A stretch of 64,000 nt of DNA from SB11 sp943370295 (lineage in GTDB: Bacteria > Bacteroidota > Bacteroidia > UBA8524): assembly GCA_943370295.1 (NCBI GenBank), contig CALRQL020000014.1:28457-92456 (forward strand). Reading direction: 5' to 3'. Below, one piece after another: positions 53,371 to 62,650 of this stretch. The position numbers and the translations under genes are program-made. The notes below the pieces were generated by a model that searched no databases, was not told the origin of the DNA, and saw only the letters and a list, made by a program, of their open reading frames with translations. Positions within the stretch are counted from its first letter, which is position 1. Each line of letters opens with the position of its first letter.

Positions 53371-53811
53371 TTAGCTGGCCAAAGCCTGTAAGGTGTGCTT
53401 GAGTTTCAAGTCCTCAAGTACTTCTTCGCGCAAGGGTTTATTTACCTTGTCCAAAACAAAGTTGTGAGCATCAAGCAGGTGGTCGGGGTACTTATTGATA
53501 AATGCCGATAACACCACTATGCGAGTGTTTTTTAACTCATCATACTTTAAAAACATTTGTTTAAACTCAAGTAAAAAGTGAAACCCGTCGTGTTGTGGCA
53601 AATGCAAATCCAAAAAAATCACATCTGGAATGCCTTCTCCTTTGTTTAAAACGGTATAAAGAAAGTTTAGCGCTGATGGTACACTGGTTCTAACGTGCAC
53701 TTTATCAGCAAAGTAAGCAACTTGCATTAACCGTTCATTAATTAGGTTGTCGATTTCTTCATCGTCTATCAGCAAGACGTTCTCAAATGGGGTGCCGGTA
53801 ATTTTTTTCAA
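53371..53811 (-). CDS. Response regulator receiver protein (orphan)
   Basis: I propose TTG at 53811 as start (146 residues), because the receiver domain begins soon after (ENVLLIDDEEIDN) and the longer open frame upstream encodes a hydrophobic stretch unlike the family. The phospho-acceptor Asp is in VIFLDLHLPQHDGF (residue 68), with conserved acidic DDEE and a Ser/Thr in VVLSAF. There is no output domain. No kinase is adjacent. It is an orphan receiver, possibly linked to the PAS kinase. Start choice is uncertain. Confidence 0.82.
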   Translation of the reverse strand: MKKITGTPFENVLLIDDEEIDNLINERLMQVAYFADKVHVRTSVPSALNFLYTVLNKGEGIPDVIFLDLHLPQHDGFHFLLEFKQMFLKYDELKNTRIVVLSAFINKYPDHLLDAHNFVLDKVNKPLREEVLEDLKLKHTLQALAS

Positions 53812-54033
53812 GGTAGTTTTTTGTTTGATGTGTATACAAATGTATAAGAACAAAGGGTAAAAAACGTAAAATTTTTTAAAATATTTTACCAAATAGTGAA
53901 AATTAATGTGTTGATAACCAAAAACAAACATTGCACCAAGGGTTACGGTAAGTGCAAAAGCTGCCCAAAGTACCTCACTTGTGTAAATTTTTGCTCATTG
54001 TATTGATTTTTAGACGAAACCATTTTTTATGAA

Positions 54034-54064
54034 TTGTAAATATGGGCTTTACATTGTAGCTTTG
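54034..54064 (+). promoter_or_regulatory. Bacteroidota promoter of the 815-residue type IX cargo
   Basis: TTG (54034-54036), 20 bases, TAGCTTTG (54057-54064): an exact consensus. The ATG follows 20 bases later. Confidence 0.72.
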
Positions 54065-54084
54065 GTAATACAACAAAAGGGCTT

Positions 54085-56532
54085 ATGGAAAAAATTATAC
54101 GCGCAACACTATTATTTACATTGTTACTCATTAGCATTGGTTCGGGTGTAAATGCCCAAACCTCTTGCGGGGTGGATACCGTAAACTACACCTATTATAA
54201 AACTACCCAATTCAGGCCGGTTTCATTAAACTCAGTAAACAGCGGCAATGCATTTGCACAGTGGTACCCTGCACCCCAACCTATTACTGTAGCCGGGTTT
54301 GATTTTTACGCATGGCAAAGTGCAGGCACTAATGCTGTTGTAACGCTTACTTGTAATATTTACAGGGCTTCAGCATCAGATTCATTACCAACGGGTGCAC
54401 CGCTACGCAGCATTACCATTAATGTAGATTCAACTTTTGGCAACGGCCAACTAACAGCATTAAAGAAAACAGTTACGTTTGCTACACCCATTACCATTAC
54501 AGTGCCCTATGTGCTAACAGTTGAAAATACAGGTACTACCAACGTTTCAGTATTGGCTAACGATTATGCTGCAACCACGCCCAACGGACGTAAAGAATGG
54601 CTAAGTTCAGTGCGTATTGGAGCCAATTATCTGCGCTCATACAATATTAATGTGGGTGGTATTGCCTTTGATGCCGATTTTATTTTGCAACCTCATGTGA
54701 GTTATAGCCTTAAAGCCGATTTCACTATCTCTGAATGTAACAGGGGAGGCAATGCCATTGATTTTGTTAATACCTCTTCAAATGTAATTTCAAGCCCTTT
54801 TTACAATCGTTATGCGTATTTCAATATCCCGCAGTTTTGCTACATGTGGAACTACGGGGATACATCGGGGATTTATTACACAATAAACGGGAACCACACT
54901 TACAACAACCGTATTGCTTACGATGTAACCCTGAAAGACACTCTTTACGGCTGGACAAAGGGTTGTTCTCATAGCACGACAAAAAAACTAAATGCCGTTC
55001 CTGATGCTCCGAAAGTGTATAACGATGGACCTGTTTGCAGTGGAAATCCGTTGCGTATGTGGATTGATACAGTGCCCGGACAAACGTATTTCTGGGCCGG
55101 CCCCAACGGCTATTTGGCCACAAAACCCGATACGGTTTTTAGCAATGCGGATACTATCATAAACGGTATGTATATGGTGAGTGCAGGCATTGGCGGGTGT
55201 GTTTCGTCAGCATCCAACACGATAGTTAAGGTGTATAAAACACCCGAAACGCCTGTGGCTGATGCCGTAAGCTCAAAATGTGTGGGAGATAGTGTTGATT
55301 TTAACGCCACCTCATCGTCGCAAGGTGTAACCTATGTGTGGACGGGTGAAAACGGATTTAGTTCTAATTCTAAATCGTTTAGGTTCACCAATCTTGATAC
55401 CACCTATCGGGGCAATTATACCGTGTATGTTGAAGATGCTTTTTGCAAATCGGGCTACGATACTGCACTACTATACATTTATCCACCGCCAACACCCCCC
55501 AAGGTTAGTTCAGCAGCAGGTAATGTGTTGTGCGAAGGCGATTCTCTGTATTTAATCGGAAATTCAGTAGCCGGTGCTGTGTTTGCATGGCAAGGCCCTG
55601 ACGGGTTTACATCATCCATTACAAACCCAATACTTTCAGGCGTTACAACCTCTAAAGCAGGGGTTTACAAAGCCTTTGTGATAATTGGCAGTTGCACATC
55701 AACCGATGATTCGGTCTCAATAGTCATTAATACTAAGCCTGCCGCTACCGCCATCGCTAATAAAACTGATTTTTGCAATGGAGATAGTGCTACACTTACC
55801 GCTAATACAGGTACGGGGCTAACTTACTTGTGGTATAAGGATAGTGTGGCTTTAACAAGTGCCCAAGCTAACCAATTGGTGGTGAAAAACACCGGAAACT
55901 ACCGTGTGCTTGTAACCAATACCGATAATTGTAAAGAAATCTCAACACCCGTAAGCATTCTTATGAAGCCATTACCTACTGTTACTACACAACCTTTAGC
56001 AGTGGGTGTACACAGTGGTAAGGATGCTGTATTTAGCGTTGTATCGCCCGAAACAGGCGTAAGCTACCAATGGGAGGGTGATGCAGGTACAACTTCATTT
56101 GCGGCACTTAGTAATACAGCCCCTTATTCAGGTGTACAAACCAATACATTAACCATTACCAACACCACACCAACGCTTACCGGTTACCAATACCGTTGCT
56201 TGGTTGAGTTGAACGGTTGCAGCACAATGTCATCAGCGGCACCGCTTACAATTTTTGTAGGTGTTGAAGAGTTTGCCAACGGCGGTAAGGTGTCTGTTTA
56301 TCCAAACCCTACAAATGGAATGTTAACTATTGATTTGAACCTGTTACAGGCTACTGAAATCAGTTTAACCATAATGGATATTGCTGGCAGGGAGTTTATG
56401 CAGTTAAACCCTGTTATGGCTGGAAATAGCCAGGTATTGCCTGTGGATGTATCGCAATTATCAAAAGGTATGTACCTGCTGAAAGTAAAAGCCGGTAAGG
56501 ATGAAAAACTACTTCGTTTTGCAGTGAATTAA
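54085..56532 (+). CDS. Ig-like surface protein with type IX type A tail
   Basis: An 815-residue exported protein with signal peptide through about residue 24. The N-terminal ~200 residues form a beta domain with FRPVSLNSVNSGNAFAQWYP. A PKD-like segment (FCYMWNYGDTSGIYYTINGNHTY) and a row of Ig-like domains follow, each opening with a Cys-Gly/Asn-Gly-Asp motif (VCSGNPLRMWID; KCVGDSVDFNAT; LCEGDSLYLIGN; FCNGDSATLTAN). The last ~80 residues are a type A sorting domain (VSVYPNPTNGMLTID ... LSKGMYLLKVKAG). Adhesion is likely. Confidence 0.9.
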   Translation: MEKIIRATLLFTLLLISIGSGVNAQTSCGVDTVNYTYYKTTQFRPVSLNSVNSGNAFAQWYPAPQPITVAGFDFYAWQSAGTNAVVTLTCNIYRASASDSLPTGAPLRSITINVDSTFGNGQLTALKKTVTFATPITITVPYVLTVENTGTTNVSVLANDYAATTPNGRKEWLSSVRIGANYLRSYNINVGGIAFDADFILQPHVSYSLKADFTISECNRGGNAIDFVNTSSNVISSPFYNRYAYFNIPQFCYMWNYGDTSGIYYTINGNHTYNNRIAYDVTLKDTLYGWTKGCSHSTTKKLNAVPDAPKVYNDGPVCSGNPLRMWIDTVPGQTYFWAGPNGYLATKPDTVFSNADTIINGMYMVSAGIGGCVSSASNTIVKVYKTPETPVADAVSSKCVGDSVDFNATSSSQGVTYVWTGENGFSSNSKSFRFTNLDTTYRGNYTVYVEDAFCKSGYDTALLYIYPPPTPPKVSSAAGNVLCEGDSLYLIGNSVAGAVFAWQGPDGFTSSITNPILSGVTTSKAGVYKAFVIIGSCTSTDDSVSIVINTKPAATAIANKTDFCNGDSATLTANTGTGLTYLWYKDSVALTSAQANQLVVKNTGNYRVLVTNTDNCKEISTPVSILMKPLPTVTTQPLAVGVHSGKDAVFSVVSPETGVSYQWEGDAGTTSFAALSNTAPYSGVQTNTLTITNTTPTLTGYQYRCLVELNGCSTMSSAAPLTIFVGVEEFANGGKVSVYPNPTNGMLTIDLNLLQATEISLTIMDIAGREFMQLNPVMAGNSQVLPVDVSQLSKGMYLLKVKAGKDEKLLRFAVN

Positions 56533-56598
56533 ACAGAGAGAAAATTTTTTAAAGCACCTTATTGCGCCAAGCCTAACAAGGAATGCGTATAAAACAAA

Positions 56599-56619
56599 AA
56601 AGCCGCGAACTGCGGCTTT
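56599..56619 (-). terminator. Terminator of tRNA-Arg
   Basis: AAAGCCGC/GCGGCTTT arms with a five-base loop; on the minus strand TTTTTT follows. It lies nine bases past the tRNA 3' end and may also serve the plus-strand gene. Confidence 0.88.
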
Positions 56620-56627
56620 CATTTTTG

Positions 56628-56701
56628 CGGACCCGAAGGGACTCGAACCCCTAACCTTCTGATCCGTAGTCAGATGCTCTATCCAATTAAGCTACGGGTC
56701 C
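56628..56701 (-). tRNA. tRNA-Arg (anticodon ACG)
   Basis: On the minus strand a 74-base cloverleaf is readable. The acceptor is GGACCCG/CGGGTCC, the D-arm holds AGCTTAATTGGATAGAGC, the anticodon loop is CTACGGA (anticodon ACG, read as ICG), and the T-loop is GGTTCGAGTCC-like. CCA is not encoded. ACG decodes CGN arginine codons after A34 is changed to inosine. Confidence 0.95.
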
Positions 56702-56809
56702 ATTGTTTTTCAGCGTTTAAGGCATTACTGCCGTTCCGAAAAAGGACTGCAAATATAGGGTATTTTTTGATTGATGAAATACTTGATGAAAATTTTTTTG
56801 AAAAAGCAT

Positions 56810-56881
56810 AAAAAAACCCCGTTGTGTCTCCCGACACCCCAGGGCCAAACTATGAAAACAATTAATTATCTGCTTAATTGT
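56810..56881 (-). ncRNA. Candidate small RNA sharing the GTCGGGAGAC hairpin
   Basis: On the minus strand the region has GTGTC-GGGA-GACAC (56837-56824), enclosed by CCC/GGGG, and then seven T. A stem AACAATTA/TAATTGTT precedes it. The same ten bases GTCGGGAGAC occur in the 34 kb candidate, where the outer stem pairs differ (CCGTC/GACGG). A near-consensus promoter lies upstream. No ORF is present. An alternative is a plain terminator after an unseen unit. Confidence 0.48.
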
Positions 56882-56886
56882 TAATA

Positions 56887-56917
56887 CAAAGTTCACAATA
56901 AAAAGTTTGGTATGCAA
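56887..56917 (-). promoter_or_regulatory. Near-consensus promoter of the second small RNA candidate
   Basis: TTG at 56917-56915, 20 bases, then GAACTTTG at 56894-56887, which differs from TAnnTTTG at one base. Confidence 0.45.
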
Positions 56918-56944
56918 TAAAAATGTGAGTTGGGATAATAAAAA

Positions 56945-56967
56945 AAGCCCCGCAGGACGCGGGGCTT
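56945..56967 (-). terminator. Terminator of the 898-residue type IX cargo
   Basis: Perfect nine-base arms AAGCCCCGC/GCGGGGCTT with a five-base loop; seven T follow on the minus strand. Confidence 0.93.
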
Positions 56968-57006
56968 AAGTAATATATTTTTTTAAAGGCTTATTATACC
57001 CAAAAA

Positions 57007-59703
57007 TTAGCGTTGTATAGCCAAACGTTGAGTGTAAGTACCGGTTGCTGTTTCAACAGTAAGCATATAAATACCGGTTTCAAGCATGCTCACATCAACA
57101 CCGGTTGAGAAGGTGTTAACATGGTTAAGAGCAATCACTTGCTTGCCTTCAATGGTGCTTACATATATTGTGTTGATGGTTTCAGGCATTTCAACCAAAA
57201 CACCAGTATTAGCAGGGTTTGGGTAAACTGCCAACGGATTGGCTGTTGTATTTCCAACACTGTTCATGCGTTCTCTAACCAATGTAATAGCAAATGGCTG
57301 ATTAGCAAATTTGCTATAGGTACCAGTAGTAGCCCTTACAGTCCATTGTAGTGAGATTGACTGACCTACATTGATGCCTTGTGCATTCATAAGGGTTATG
57401 ATTTGGAAGTAAGGCAATGAAACTGAGGGAGCACTACCACCAACATTTGATGGGAAGCTGGCCAACGGGGTTGAAAAATTACCTGTTGGAACATCTAATA
57501 AGAAGGTATAAGTGGCAGGGTTTAAACCTTGCGCGGGCATAGGAGTCTCCCAAGTAGCATCCAATGTTTGGGTTGATGCACCTTGAATGGTTACTGTGCT
57601 GTTATTAGCCGGTGTAAGCAAATTAAAGTTAGAAAGTGAATCAGCAGGAATAATAACATCGTTGCTATCGCGGGGGAATAGCTGGTATCCTGAGGTAAAA
57701 GGTGACGATGCATCAAACTGACCGCCAATACCTATAATGCTAAATGCTTTGGTAGGCTTTGGTTTACCGATAAGTTTATGAGTGTTGGGTACTAAACGAA
57801 CCATAACAGAATCGGCACCACCGTTGTAATAAACATATTGGTTGCCCGAAATCCAGTTACCGGTTTTAGCAGTAACGTTGTTCATACGAACAAGTTCCGA
57901 TTCAGCATTCTCATTCAAAGTAGTAATCAAAATAGGAGTCCTTAGCGGCTGGTTTGATTGGTGGAAAATAATAGTATCCAAGAAATCAAGCTGAGCCAAA
58001 CCGTTAAATTGTGACAACCTGCCGCGAATAGTTAAGCTATCGCCTTGAGCAACGGTGTATCCAAATGCGCTTGCAGGGCTAAAAATACCGATACCCGCAG
58101 TTTGGTCGCGTAAAGTAAATTGGAAACCACTGGTTCTTAAGTTTTCGCCATACACAACACCGGTAATCTCATATAGTTTCAACAACGAATCAGAAACACC
58201 GTTGGCATTTACACCCCTTATATCGGCAATGTTCACTTTGCGGTAATCATTATCAGTAATAGTTACAAGGACACTGTCGTTGGCGCCAAATACTGCACCG
58301 TTAGTAGCGTTGCTAAGTGCAAACCAAATGGTTTCTGTAGTCTCAGAAATATTATCATTAATAATAGGAATGTTAACAACAATGCTATCCGATGAGTTAG
58401 CAGGGAAGTTAATTACCTGAGGAGAAGTGAATGTGAAATCAGAACCGGCTGTAGCATTACCGCCCACTACTGAAAGGCTGCAAGTAGTGGCATTGCTGTT
58501 GGCGTTAGAGATATCAATTTGAAGATTGATGCTGCCTACACCCTCATTCACATTAAATGAAGTTACTTTAAAGCTTAGCTCTGGATTGTTTGATGCAGTA
58601 CCTTTTACATATACCTTTTTATCAGTAGCACCGGGGCTGCTAAACACGATCGAATCTTCGAACACACCGGTAGAAGTTGGGTTGAAACGAACATCTAACA
58701 CAGTAGTTGTAATGGTACCCGATGAATTAGGCACTTTAATAGTACCGCTTGCATACGCGTTAATACCTGTACGGATTTCGAAAGGAGCATTAACACTAAT
58801 CATTAATGAATCAGTTAAGTTGCTGCCTTCAAAAACAAAGTTAGAAGCCGAAGAAGGTGTATTAGGATAAGTTAAACCGAAATCGTTAGTAAAACCTGCA
58901 GTATTTACTATAATAGTAGGGTCAGTTGAAGTTAAAGTTATTTTGGTGTTCAAATCGCTGATAGCACTTGTAGTGGATAAGCGAACGGTATCCCAAGTTC
59001 TGGCTGTAGTCCATGTTTTGTTGGTAGTATTAAAAGTTCCTGACATTTTGATTAGTAAAGAACCACCCGCATCAAAAGTTAAATATGTATTGGTTCCTTC
59101 ACCAAACAAGCCTTGCGAACTGTTATACAAATCGTTATCAGCAACAGTGTAACCTGCGGTGCTTGATACCTTTGCAGTACCAATACCGGTTCCAAAAAAT
59201 ACACAATCAATAGGTTTTTTGGTAGAGTCGGCAGATGTTAAAACTCCTGAGAAAACGCCAACCGCATCAGCATTTCCACCACCATTACCAAAAGAACCGC
59301 TGGCGTTAGCATTACCAAAGCCATCACCGGCTGTAGAAGCAGTATTAATGGCTCTAATCCAGTTCAGGCTGCTTATATCTGTAGAACCTGATCCGTTAAT
59401 CAATTTACCACTACCACCCACATAGAAAACGTCACCTTTATTTACTGTACCTGAAGTAAGGTTAAAGGCATACGAAACGTTTCCGCCAACTACCCAACCT
59501 TTAACAGTAGCGGTGCCATTATTAAGCCATACCACAGTATAGGGCGTTGCAGAAAAGTCAATGTTTTCAGTTGCAATCAACTGTACATACTCATACGGAG
59601 CATCAGTGCCCGCAGTATTCGGCAGAAATGCCGAAATAGCAATTTGCGAAAAGCCTACCTTTGCAAACACAAATAGGCATAATAGCGTTAAAATTCTCTT
59701 CAT
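57007..59703 (-). CDS. Calx-beta-containing surface protein with type IX type A tail
   Basis: I start at the ATG at 59703 (898 residues) because a signal peptide begins there (MKRILTLLCLFVFAKVGFSQ); the longer frame adds nine residues and overlaps the promoter. The N-terminal ~200 residues resemble lamin-tail/LTD domains (ISAFLPNTAGTDAPYEYVQL). A Calx-beta domain lies about 380-490 (SFNVNEGVGSINLQIDI ... VNIPIINDNISETTETIWF). An OB-like domain follows (LYEITGVVYGENLRTSG). The tail is type A (LAVYPNPANTGVLVEM ... GIYMLTVETATG). The surface role is unknown. Confidence 0.9.
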   Translation of the reverse strand: MKRILTLLCLFVFAKVGFSQIAISAFLPNTAGTDAPYEYVQLIATENIDFSATPYTVVWLNNGTATVKGWVVGGNVSYAFNLTSGTVNKGDVFYVGGSGKLINGSGSTDISSLNWIRAINTASTAGDGFGNANASGSFGNGGGNADAVGVFSGVLTSADSTKKPIDCVFFGTGIGTAKVSSTAGYTVADNDLYNSSQGLFGEGTNTYLTFDAGGSLLIKMSGTFNTTNKTWTTARTWDTVRLSTTSAISDLNTKITLTSTDPTIIVNTAGFTNDFGLTYPNTPSSASNFVFEGSNLTDSLMISVNAPFEIRTGINAYASGTIKVPNSSGTITTTVLDVRFNPTSTGVFEDSIVFSSPGATDKKVYVKGTASNNPELSFKVTSFNVNEGVGSINLQIDISNANSNATTCSLSVVGGNATAGSDFTFTSPQVINFPANSSDSIVVNIPIINDNISETTETIWFALSNATNGAVFGANDSVLVTITDNDYRKVNIADIRGVNANGVSDSLLKLYEITGVVYGENLRTSGFQFTLRDQTAGIGIFSPASAFGYTVAQGDSLTIRGRLSQFNGLAQLDFLDTIIFHQSNQPLRTPILITTLNENAESELVRMNNVTAKTGNWISGNQYVYYNGGADSVMVRLVPNTHKLIGKPKPTKAFSIIGIGGQFDASSPFTSGYQLFPRDSNDVIIPADSLSNFNLLTPANNSTVTIQGASTQTLDATWETPMPAQGLNPATYTFLLDVPTGNFSTPLASFPSNVGGSAPSVSLPYFQIITLMNAQGINVGQSISLQWTVRATTGTYSKFANQPFAITLVRERMNSVGNTTANPLAVYPNPANTGVLVEMPETINTIYVSTIEGKQVIALNHVNTFSTGVDVSMLETGIYMLTVETATGTYTQRLAIQR

Positions 59704-59727
59704 AACTTTATATTTTGGTTCAAAGGT

Positions 59728-59758
59728 CAAAGTTATATGTTAAGAATACGTTATGCAA
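59728..59758 (-). promoter_or_regulatory. Bacteroidota promoter of the Calx-beta cargo
   Basis: TTG at 59758-59756, 20 bases, TAACTTTG at 59735-59728: an exact match. It supports the ATG at 59703 as start. Confidence 0.75.
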
Positions 59759-59778
59759 AAAATGAATAGGGTACTCAA

Positions 59779-60354
59779 ATGATTATCATACAAGACACTA
59801 TAATTTCTGAACATCTTTTTGACATTAACTTCACTTGCCACCTCGAAAAATGCAAAGGGGCTTGCTGCTTAGAAGGGGATAGGGGCGCACCCCTGGATGC
59901 TAAAGATATTGAGCAAATAGCAAACAGCTTGGAGGCAGTGAAACAGTATATGACCCCCGAATACATAAAAGCAGTTGACGAAAACGGTTTTTATGAAATT
60001 GATGACGATGGCGAGGCGGTAACTACCTGCCAACCTACGGGTGAGTGTAATTTTGTGGTATATGATCATACAGGCACAACGCAATGTGCTATAGAACTGG
60101 CACATAAAGACGGTAAAATAGAGTACAAAAAGCCTGTATCGTGTCATTTGTATCCTGTTAGGGTGCAAAAATACAAGCACTACATGGCCGTAAACTACAG
60201 CCAGTGGGATATTTGCAATGCCGCTTGCTCATTGGGTAATGAACTTAAAATGCCCGTGTACCGCTTTGTAAAAGATGCCCTGATACGTAAGTTTGGCCAC
60301 GAGTGGTATGCAGCGTTGGAAGAGCACGCACCAACAACTACCCCTAATGGGTAA
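59779..60354 (+). CDS. DUF3109 family cysteine-rich protein
   Basis: A 191-residue soluble protein. It opens with the family motif HLEKCKGACCLEGDRGAPL, and further cysteines occur in TTCQPTGECNF, TTQCAIELAH, VSCHLYPVRV and DICNAACSLG, about nine in total. The pattern fits DUF3109/YkgJ-like proteins, thought to bind zinc or an Fe-S cluster; the function is unknown. It is divergent from the Calx-beta gene with a 75-base gap. Confidence 0.92.
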   Translation: MIIIQDTIISEHLFDINFTCHLEKCKGACCLEGDRGAPLDAKDIEQIANSLEAVKQYMTPEYIKAVDENGFYEIDDDGEAVTTCQPTGECNFVVYDHTGTTQCAIELAHKDGKIEYKKPVSCHLYPVRVQKYKHYMAVNYSQWDICNAACSLGNELKMPVYRFVKDALIRKFGHEWYAALEEHAPTTTPNG

Positions 60355-60597
60355 GCTCTGTCCAAACGGGCTTGGTATTTCTTTAGCTTTATTGATACCG
60401 GATAATACCTGAAAGTATCCATACTGTCATTAAATTGTCTATTGGTTGATTGATAAGCTAAAAATTGATTCGTCAACTGCTCTAAACACGGCTGAATAGG
60501 TTATTCAGCAAAGCGAAATGTCATTTTTTATTTCATTGTCAGTTTTTTGTCATAAAAGTATGTATAATTGCATTGTTTAAAATCATTCTAAATAAAA

Positions 60598-61194
60598 ATG
60601 ATACTTGAAAGGTTAAAATCAGAAACACGTCCGCACCACGACAGGATTGAAGAAGTGGGTTTTTCAAACAAAATAATGAGTGGCCAGCTAACGCTTGATG
60701 AATACAAGCTGCTGGTGATTAACAACTACCGCATACACAAACTGGTAGAAGAAACGCTGGAACAAAACCCACAGGTTAAAAACCTTGAAGGGCTTGAGTT
60801 TGACAGTCGCAAAAAAACGGCTGCGCTTGCAAAAGATCTTGAAGTATTGGGCTTGAACCCTGCCGATTACCCCACCAATGATATTACCCTTGATTTATCA
60901 GACTTTCACAAAGCCATGGGTACCTATTATGTACTTGAAGGCAGCACACTGGGTGGTAGCGTAATTGCCCGCCAGCTTGCCAAAAACGAAGCCATTGCCG
61001 CCGCCACAGGAAACGAGTTTAACTTTTACGGTTGCTACGGCGATATGGTAGGCCCACGTTGGAAAGCGTTTCAACAAGTATTACTAAACGTGGCTACTGA
61101 TACCGCCGCCGAAGATAAAATGGTAGCCGGCGCAGCCGCTACTTTTGATGCAATGACCCAAATGTTTATACAATCTCGCGGATTGGCCAACTGA
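60598..61194 (+). CDS. Heme oxygenase-like protein
   Basis: A 198-residue protein of the biliverdin-producing heme oxygenase family. The N-terminal helix contains His13 and His14 in LKSETRPHHDRIEE; His14 fits the proximal heme ligand position. The distal Gly-rich helix is YYVLEGSTLGGSVIARQL. Length is normal for bacterial members. It may release iron from heme. No heme transport gene is adjacent. A weak TATAATTG -7 lies at 60563-60570. Confidence 0.88.
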   Translation: MILERLKSETRPHHDRIEEVGFSNKIMSGQLTLDEYKLLVINNYRIHKLVEETLEQNPQVKNLEGLEFDSRKKTAALAKDLEVLGLNPADYPTNDITLDLSDFHKAMGTYYVLEGSTLGGSVIARQLAKNEAIAAATGNEFNFYGCYGDMVGPRWKAFQQVLLNVATDTAAEDKMVAGAAATFDAMTQMFIQSRGLAN

Positions 61195-61629
61195 TAAAAA
61201 GACCTTGCACACAGGCTGTGTGTAATTTTAAACTACCCCGAGAACCCGCTCCAAAGGCGGGTTTTCTTTTTTGCTAACCACCCGCAGCCTGCCGAAGGAT
61301 AGCGAGTGCTCAAGCTTTCCCCTGTTAAGGGGGAACTCAAGGAGGTATCAAGCAGGCCGACACCCCCTTACTCCCCCTTGATATGGAAAAACCGACGCAC
61401 CTTCATGCAAGCGCACCCCTTCTTCAGGCTCAGGCATCAGCCGCACTTGCCCGTCGTCGGGGAAAGTCCCCTTTAGGGAATTTTGGGCAGGGGTTGTTTC
61501 ATTTTAGAATTTCTTATTTAGAACTTAACTGCTGCAACCACAATCCTTCTATAAGCTTAGGATGGTTTGTGCACTTGTATGTCGGGCGTATGTTCTCTTT
61601 AGGGGATTTTGGGGCGAGGGGGGTAATGG
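61195..61629. repeat. Gene-free region with terminator and degenerate G-rich repeats
   Basis: 435 bases without a supported gene. After the heme oxygenase terminator the sequence contains inverted C/G-runs (TTTCCCCTGTTAAGGGGGAA) and two copies of a motif like CTTTAGGG-ATTTTGGG-CAGGGG (61466-61497 and 61592-61623). These look like remnants of a non-coding dispersed repeat. Composition is richer in GC than nearby spacers. Confidence 0.55.
61241..61266 (+). terminator. Terminator of the heme oxygenase gene
   Basis: AACCCGC/GCGGGTT arms around a seven-base loop, followed by a T-rich run. Confidence 0.88.
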
Positions 61630-62613
61630 TTATAACCCGTGCTTTTTATTCTGCATTACATTATCAAGATTCCAATCCATCTTGTTTTCAAACGGGTGTT
61701 GCCTCATCTTGCAATCCACTACTTGGCATATTTTGCATGAGGATTCAATACAGCCATCGGTATGAATAAAAAATTCAACCCCTTGGGGATACTGCTTATT
61801 TATTAAGTTATCAATAGCTTCTACCTCTGCATGGGCTTCTTTTATGGTAAAAAACCACGGCAGGGTAATGTGGCAATCAACGTGCAGGCTGCTACCGTAT
61901 TTAATAATCCGCATATTGTGTATGTCAACCCATTGGGGTTTTCTATTATCATTCACAATCTTTATCACATCTACCAGTAAAACAGTATCGGCTTCGTCCA
62001 TTATACCCGCTACCGAGCGACGTAAAATACCAATACCGGTATAAATTATAAGCCCGCCCATGGCCAAAGCCATTGCGTTATCAAGCCAACTAAAACCTGT
62101 AAAGTACAAAATAGCCAAGCCTACCAATACACCTATGGTGGTGTAGGCATCTGATTTTAGGTGTTTTCCGCTGGCAATAAGTGTAAGTGAATTGGTTTTT
62201 TCTCCTTGTTTCGCCAAACGCCACCCTAATAAATAGTTTAATAAACCTGCTGCCGAGGTGATGTACAACCCTATATCGAGGTGGGCTAACTCACTGGGCT
62301 GAAAAAAGTTGATGGAAGATTTTACTAACATCATCAATCCTGTGGCTGCAATTAAGGTGCCTTCTACCGATGCTGAGATAAACTCAATTTTACCATGGCC
62401 GTATGGGTGGTCGGCATCTTTGGGTTTGGCAGCCAAAAACAGGCTATATACACCCATTACGCCTGCGGCAATGTTTACAATACTTTCAAGAGCATCGGTG
62501 AGTATGGTGTTTGAGTGGGTGATAAAATACGCCACAAACTTGCCGGTCATTATAACGGCACCAATGGCAAGAGTATTAACCTGTAGGCGTAAGTTGGGGT
62601 TTTGGCGAAGCAT
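61630..62613 (-). CDS. Cation diffusion facilitator family metal efflux protein
   Basis: A 327-residue transporter when started at the ATG at 62613; an alternative ATG at 62652 overlaps the start codon of the divergent thioesterase gene by two bases. Six membrane segments are visible. Metal motifs: HPYGHGKIEF after the second segment, LKSDAYTT in the fifth, and a C-terminal cytoplasmic domain with HITLPWFFTIKEAH. A further Cys/His-rich tail (GCIESSCKICQVVDCKMRQH) could bind metal. The family exports zinc, iron, manganese or similar ions. Confidence 0.9.
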   Translation of the reverse strand: MLRQNPNLRLQVNTLAIGAVIMTGKFVAYFITHSNTILTDALESIVNIAAGVMGVYSLFLAAKPKDADHPYGHGKIEFISASVEGTLIAATGLMMLVKSSINFFQPSELAHLDIGLYITSAAGLLNYLLGWRLAKQGEKTNSLTLIASGKHLKSDAYTTIGVLVGLAILYFTGFSWLDNAMALAMGGLIIYTGIGILRRSVAGIMDEADTVLLVDVIKIVNDNRKPQWVDIHNMRIIKYGSSLHVDCHITLPWFFTIKEAHAEVEAIDNLINKQYPQGVEFFIHTDGCIESSCKICQVVDCKMRQHPFENKMDWNLDNVMQNKKHGL

Positions 62614-62650
62614 TTTATGTATCAAAAATAACAATTTGTAACTTGCTTGC

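Larger units (their letters stand above)
56702..57006. other. Gene-free region holding a second small RNA candidate
   Basis: 305 bases between tRNA-Arg and the 898-residue type IX cargo. It holds the cargo's terminator (56945-56967), a promoter-like element and the candidate RNA (56810-56881). The interval 56702-56809 shows nothing I can assign. Confidence 0.5.

Noticed and set aside
53812..53931. Longer N-terminus for the orphan response regulator
   Set aside because: The extra 40 residues are hydrophobic and aromatic, unlike any receiver protein, so a TTG start at 53811 is preferred, though not proven.
61383..61769. Plus-strand frame of 128 codons in the gap before the cation efflux gene
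   Set aside because: It overlaps the end of the efflux gene by about 140 bases and runs through degenerate G-rich repeats; the protein is low-complexity and unlike a real family.
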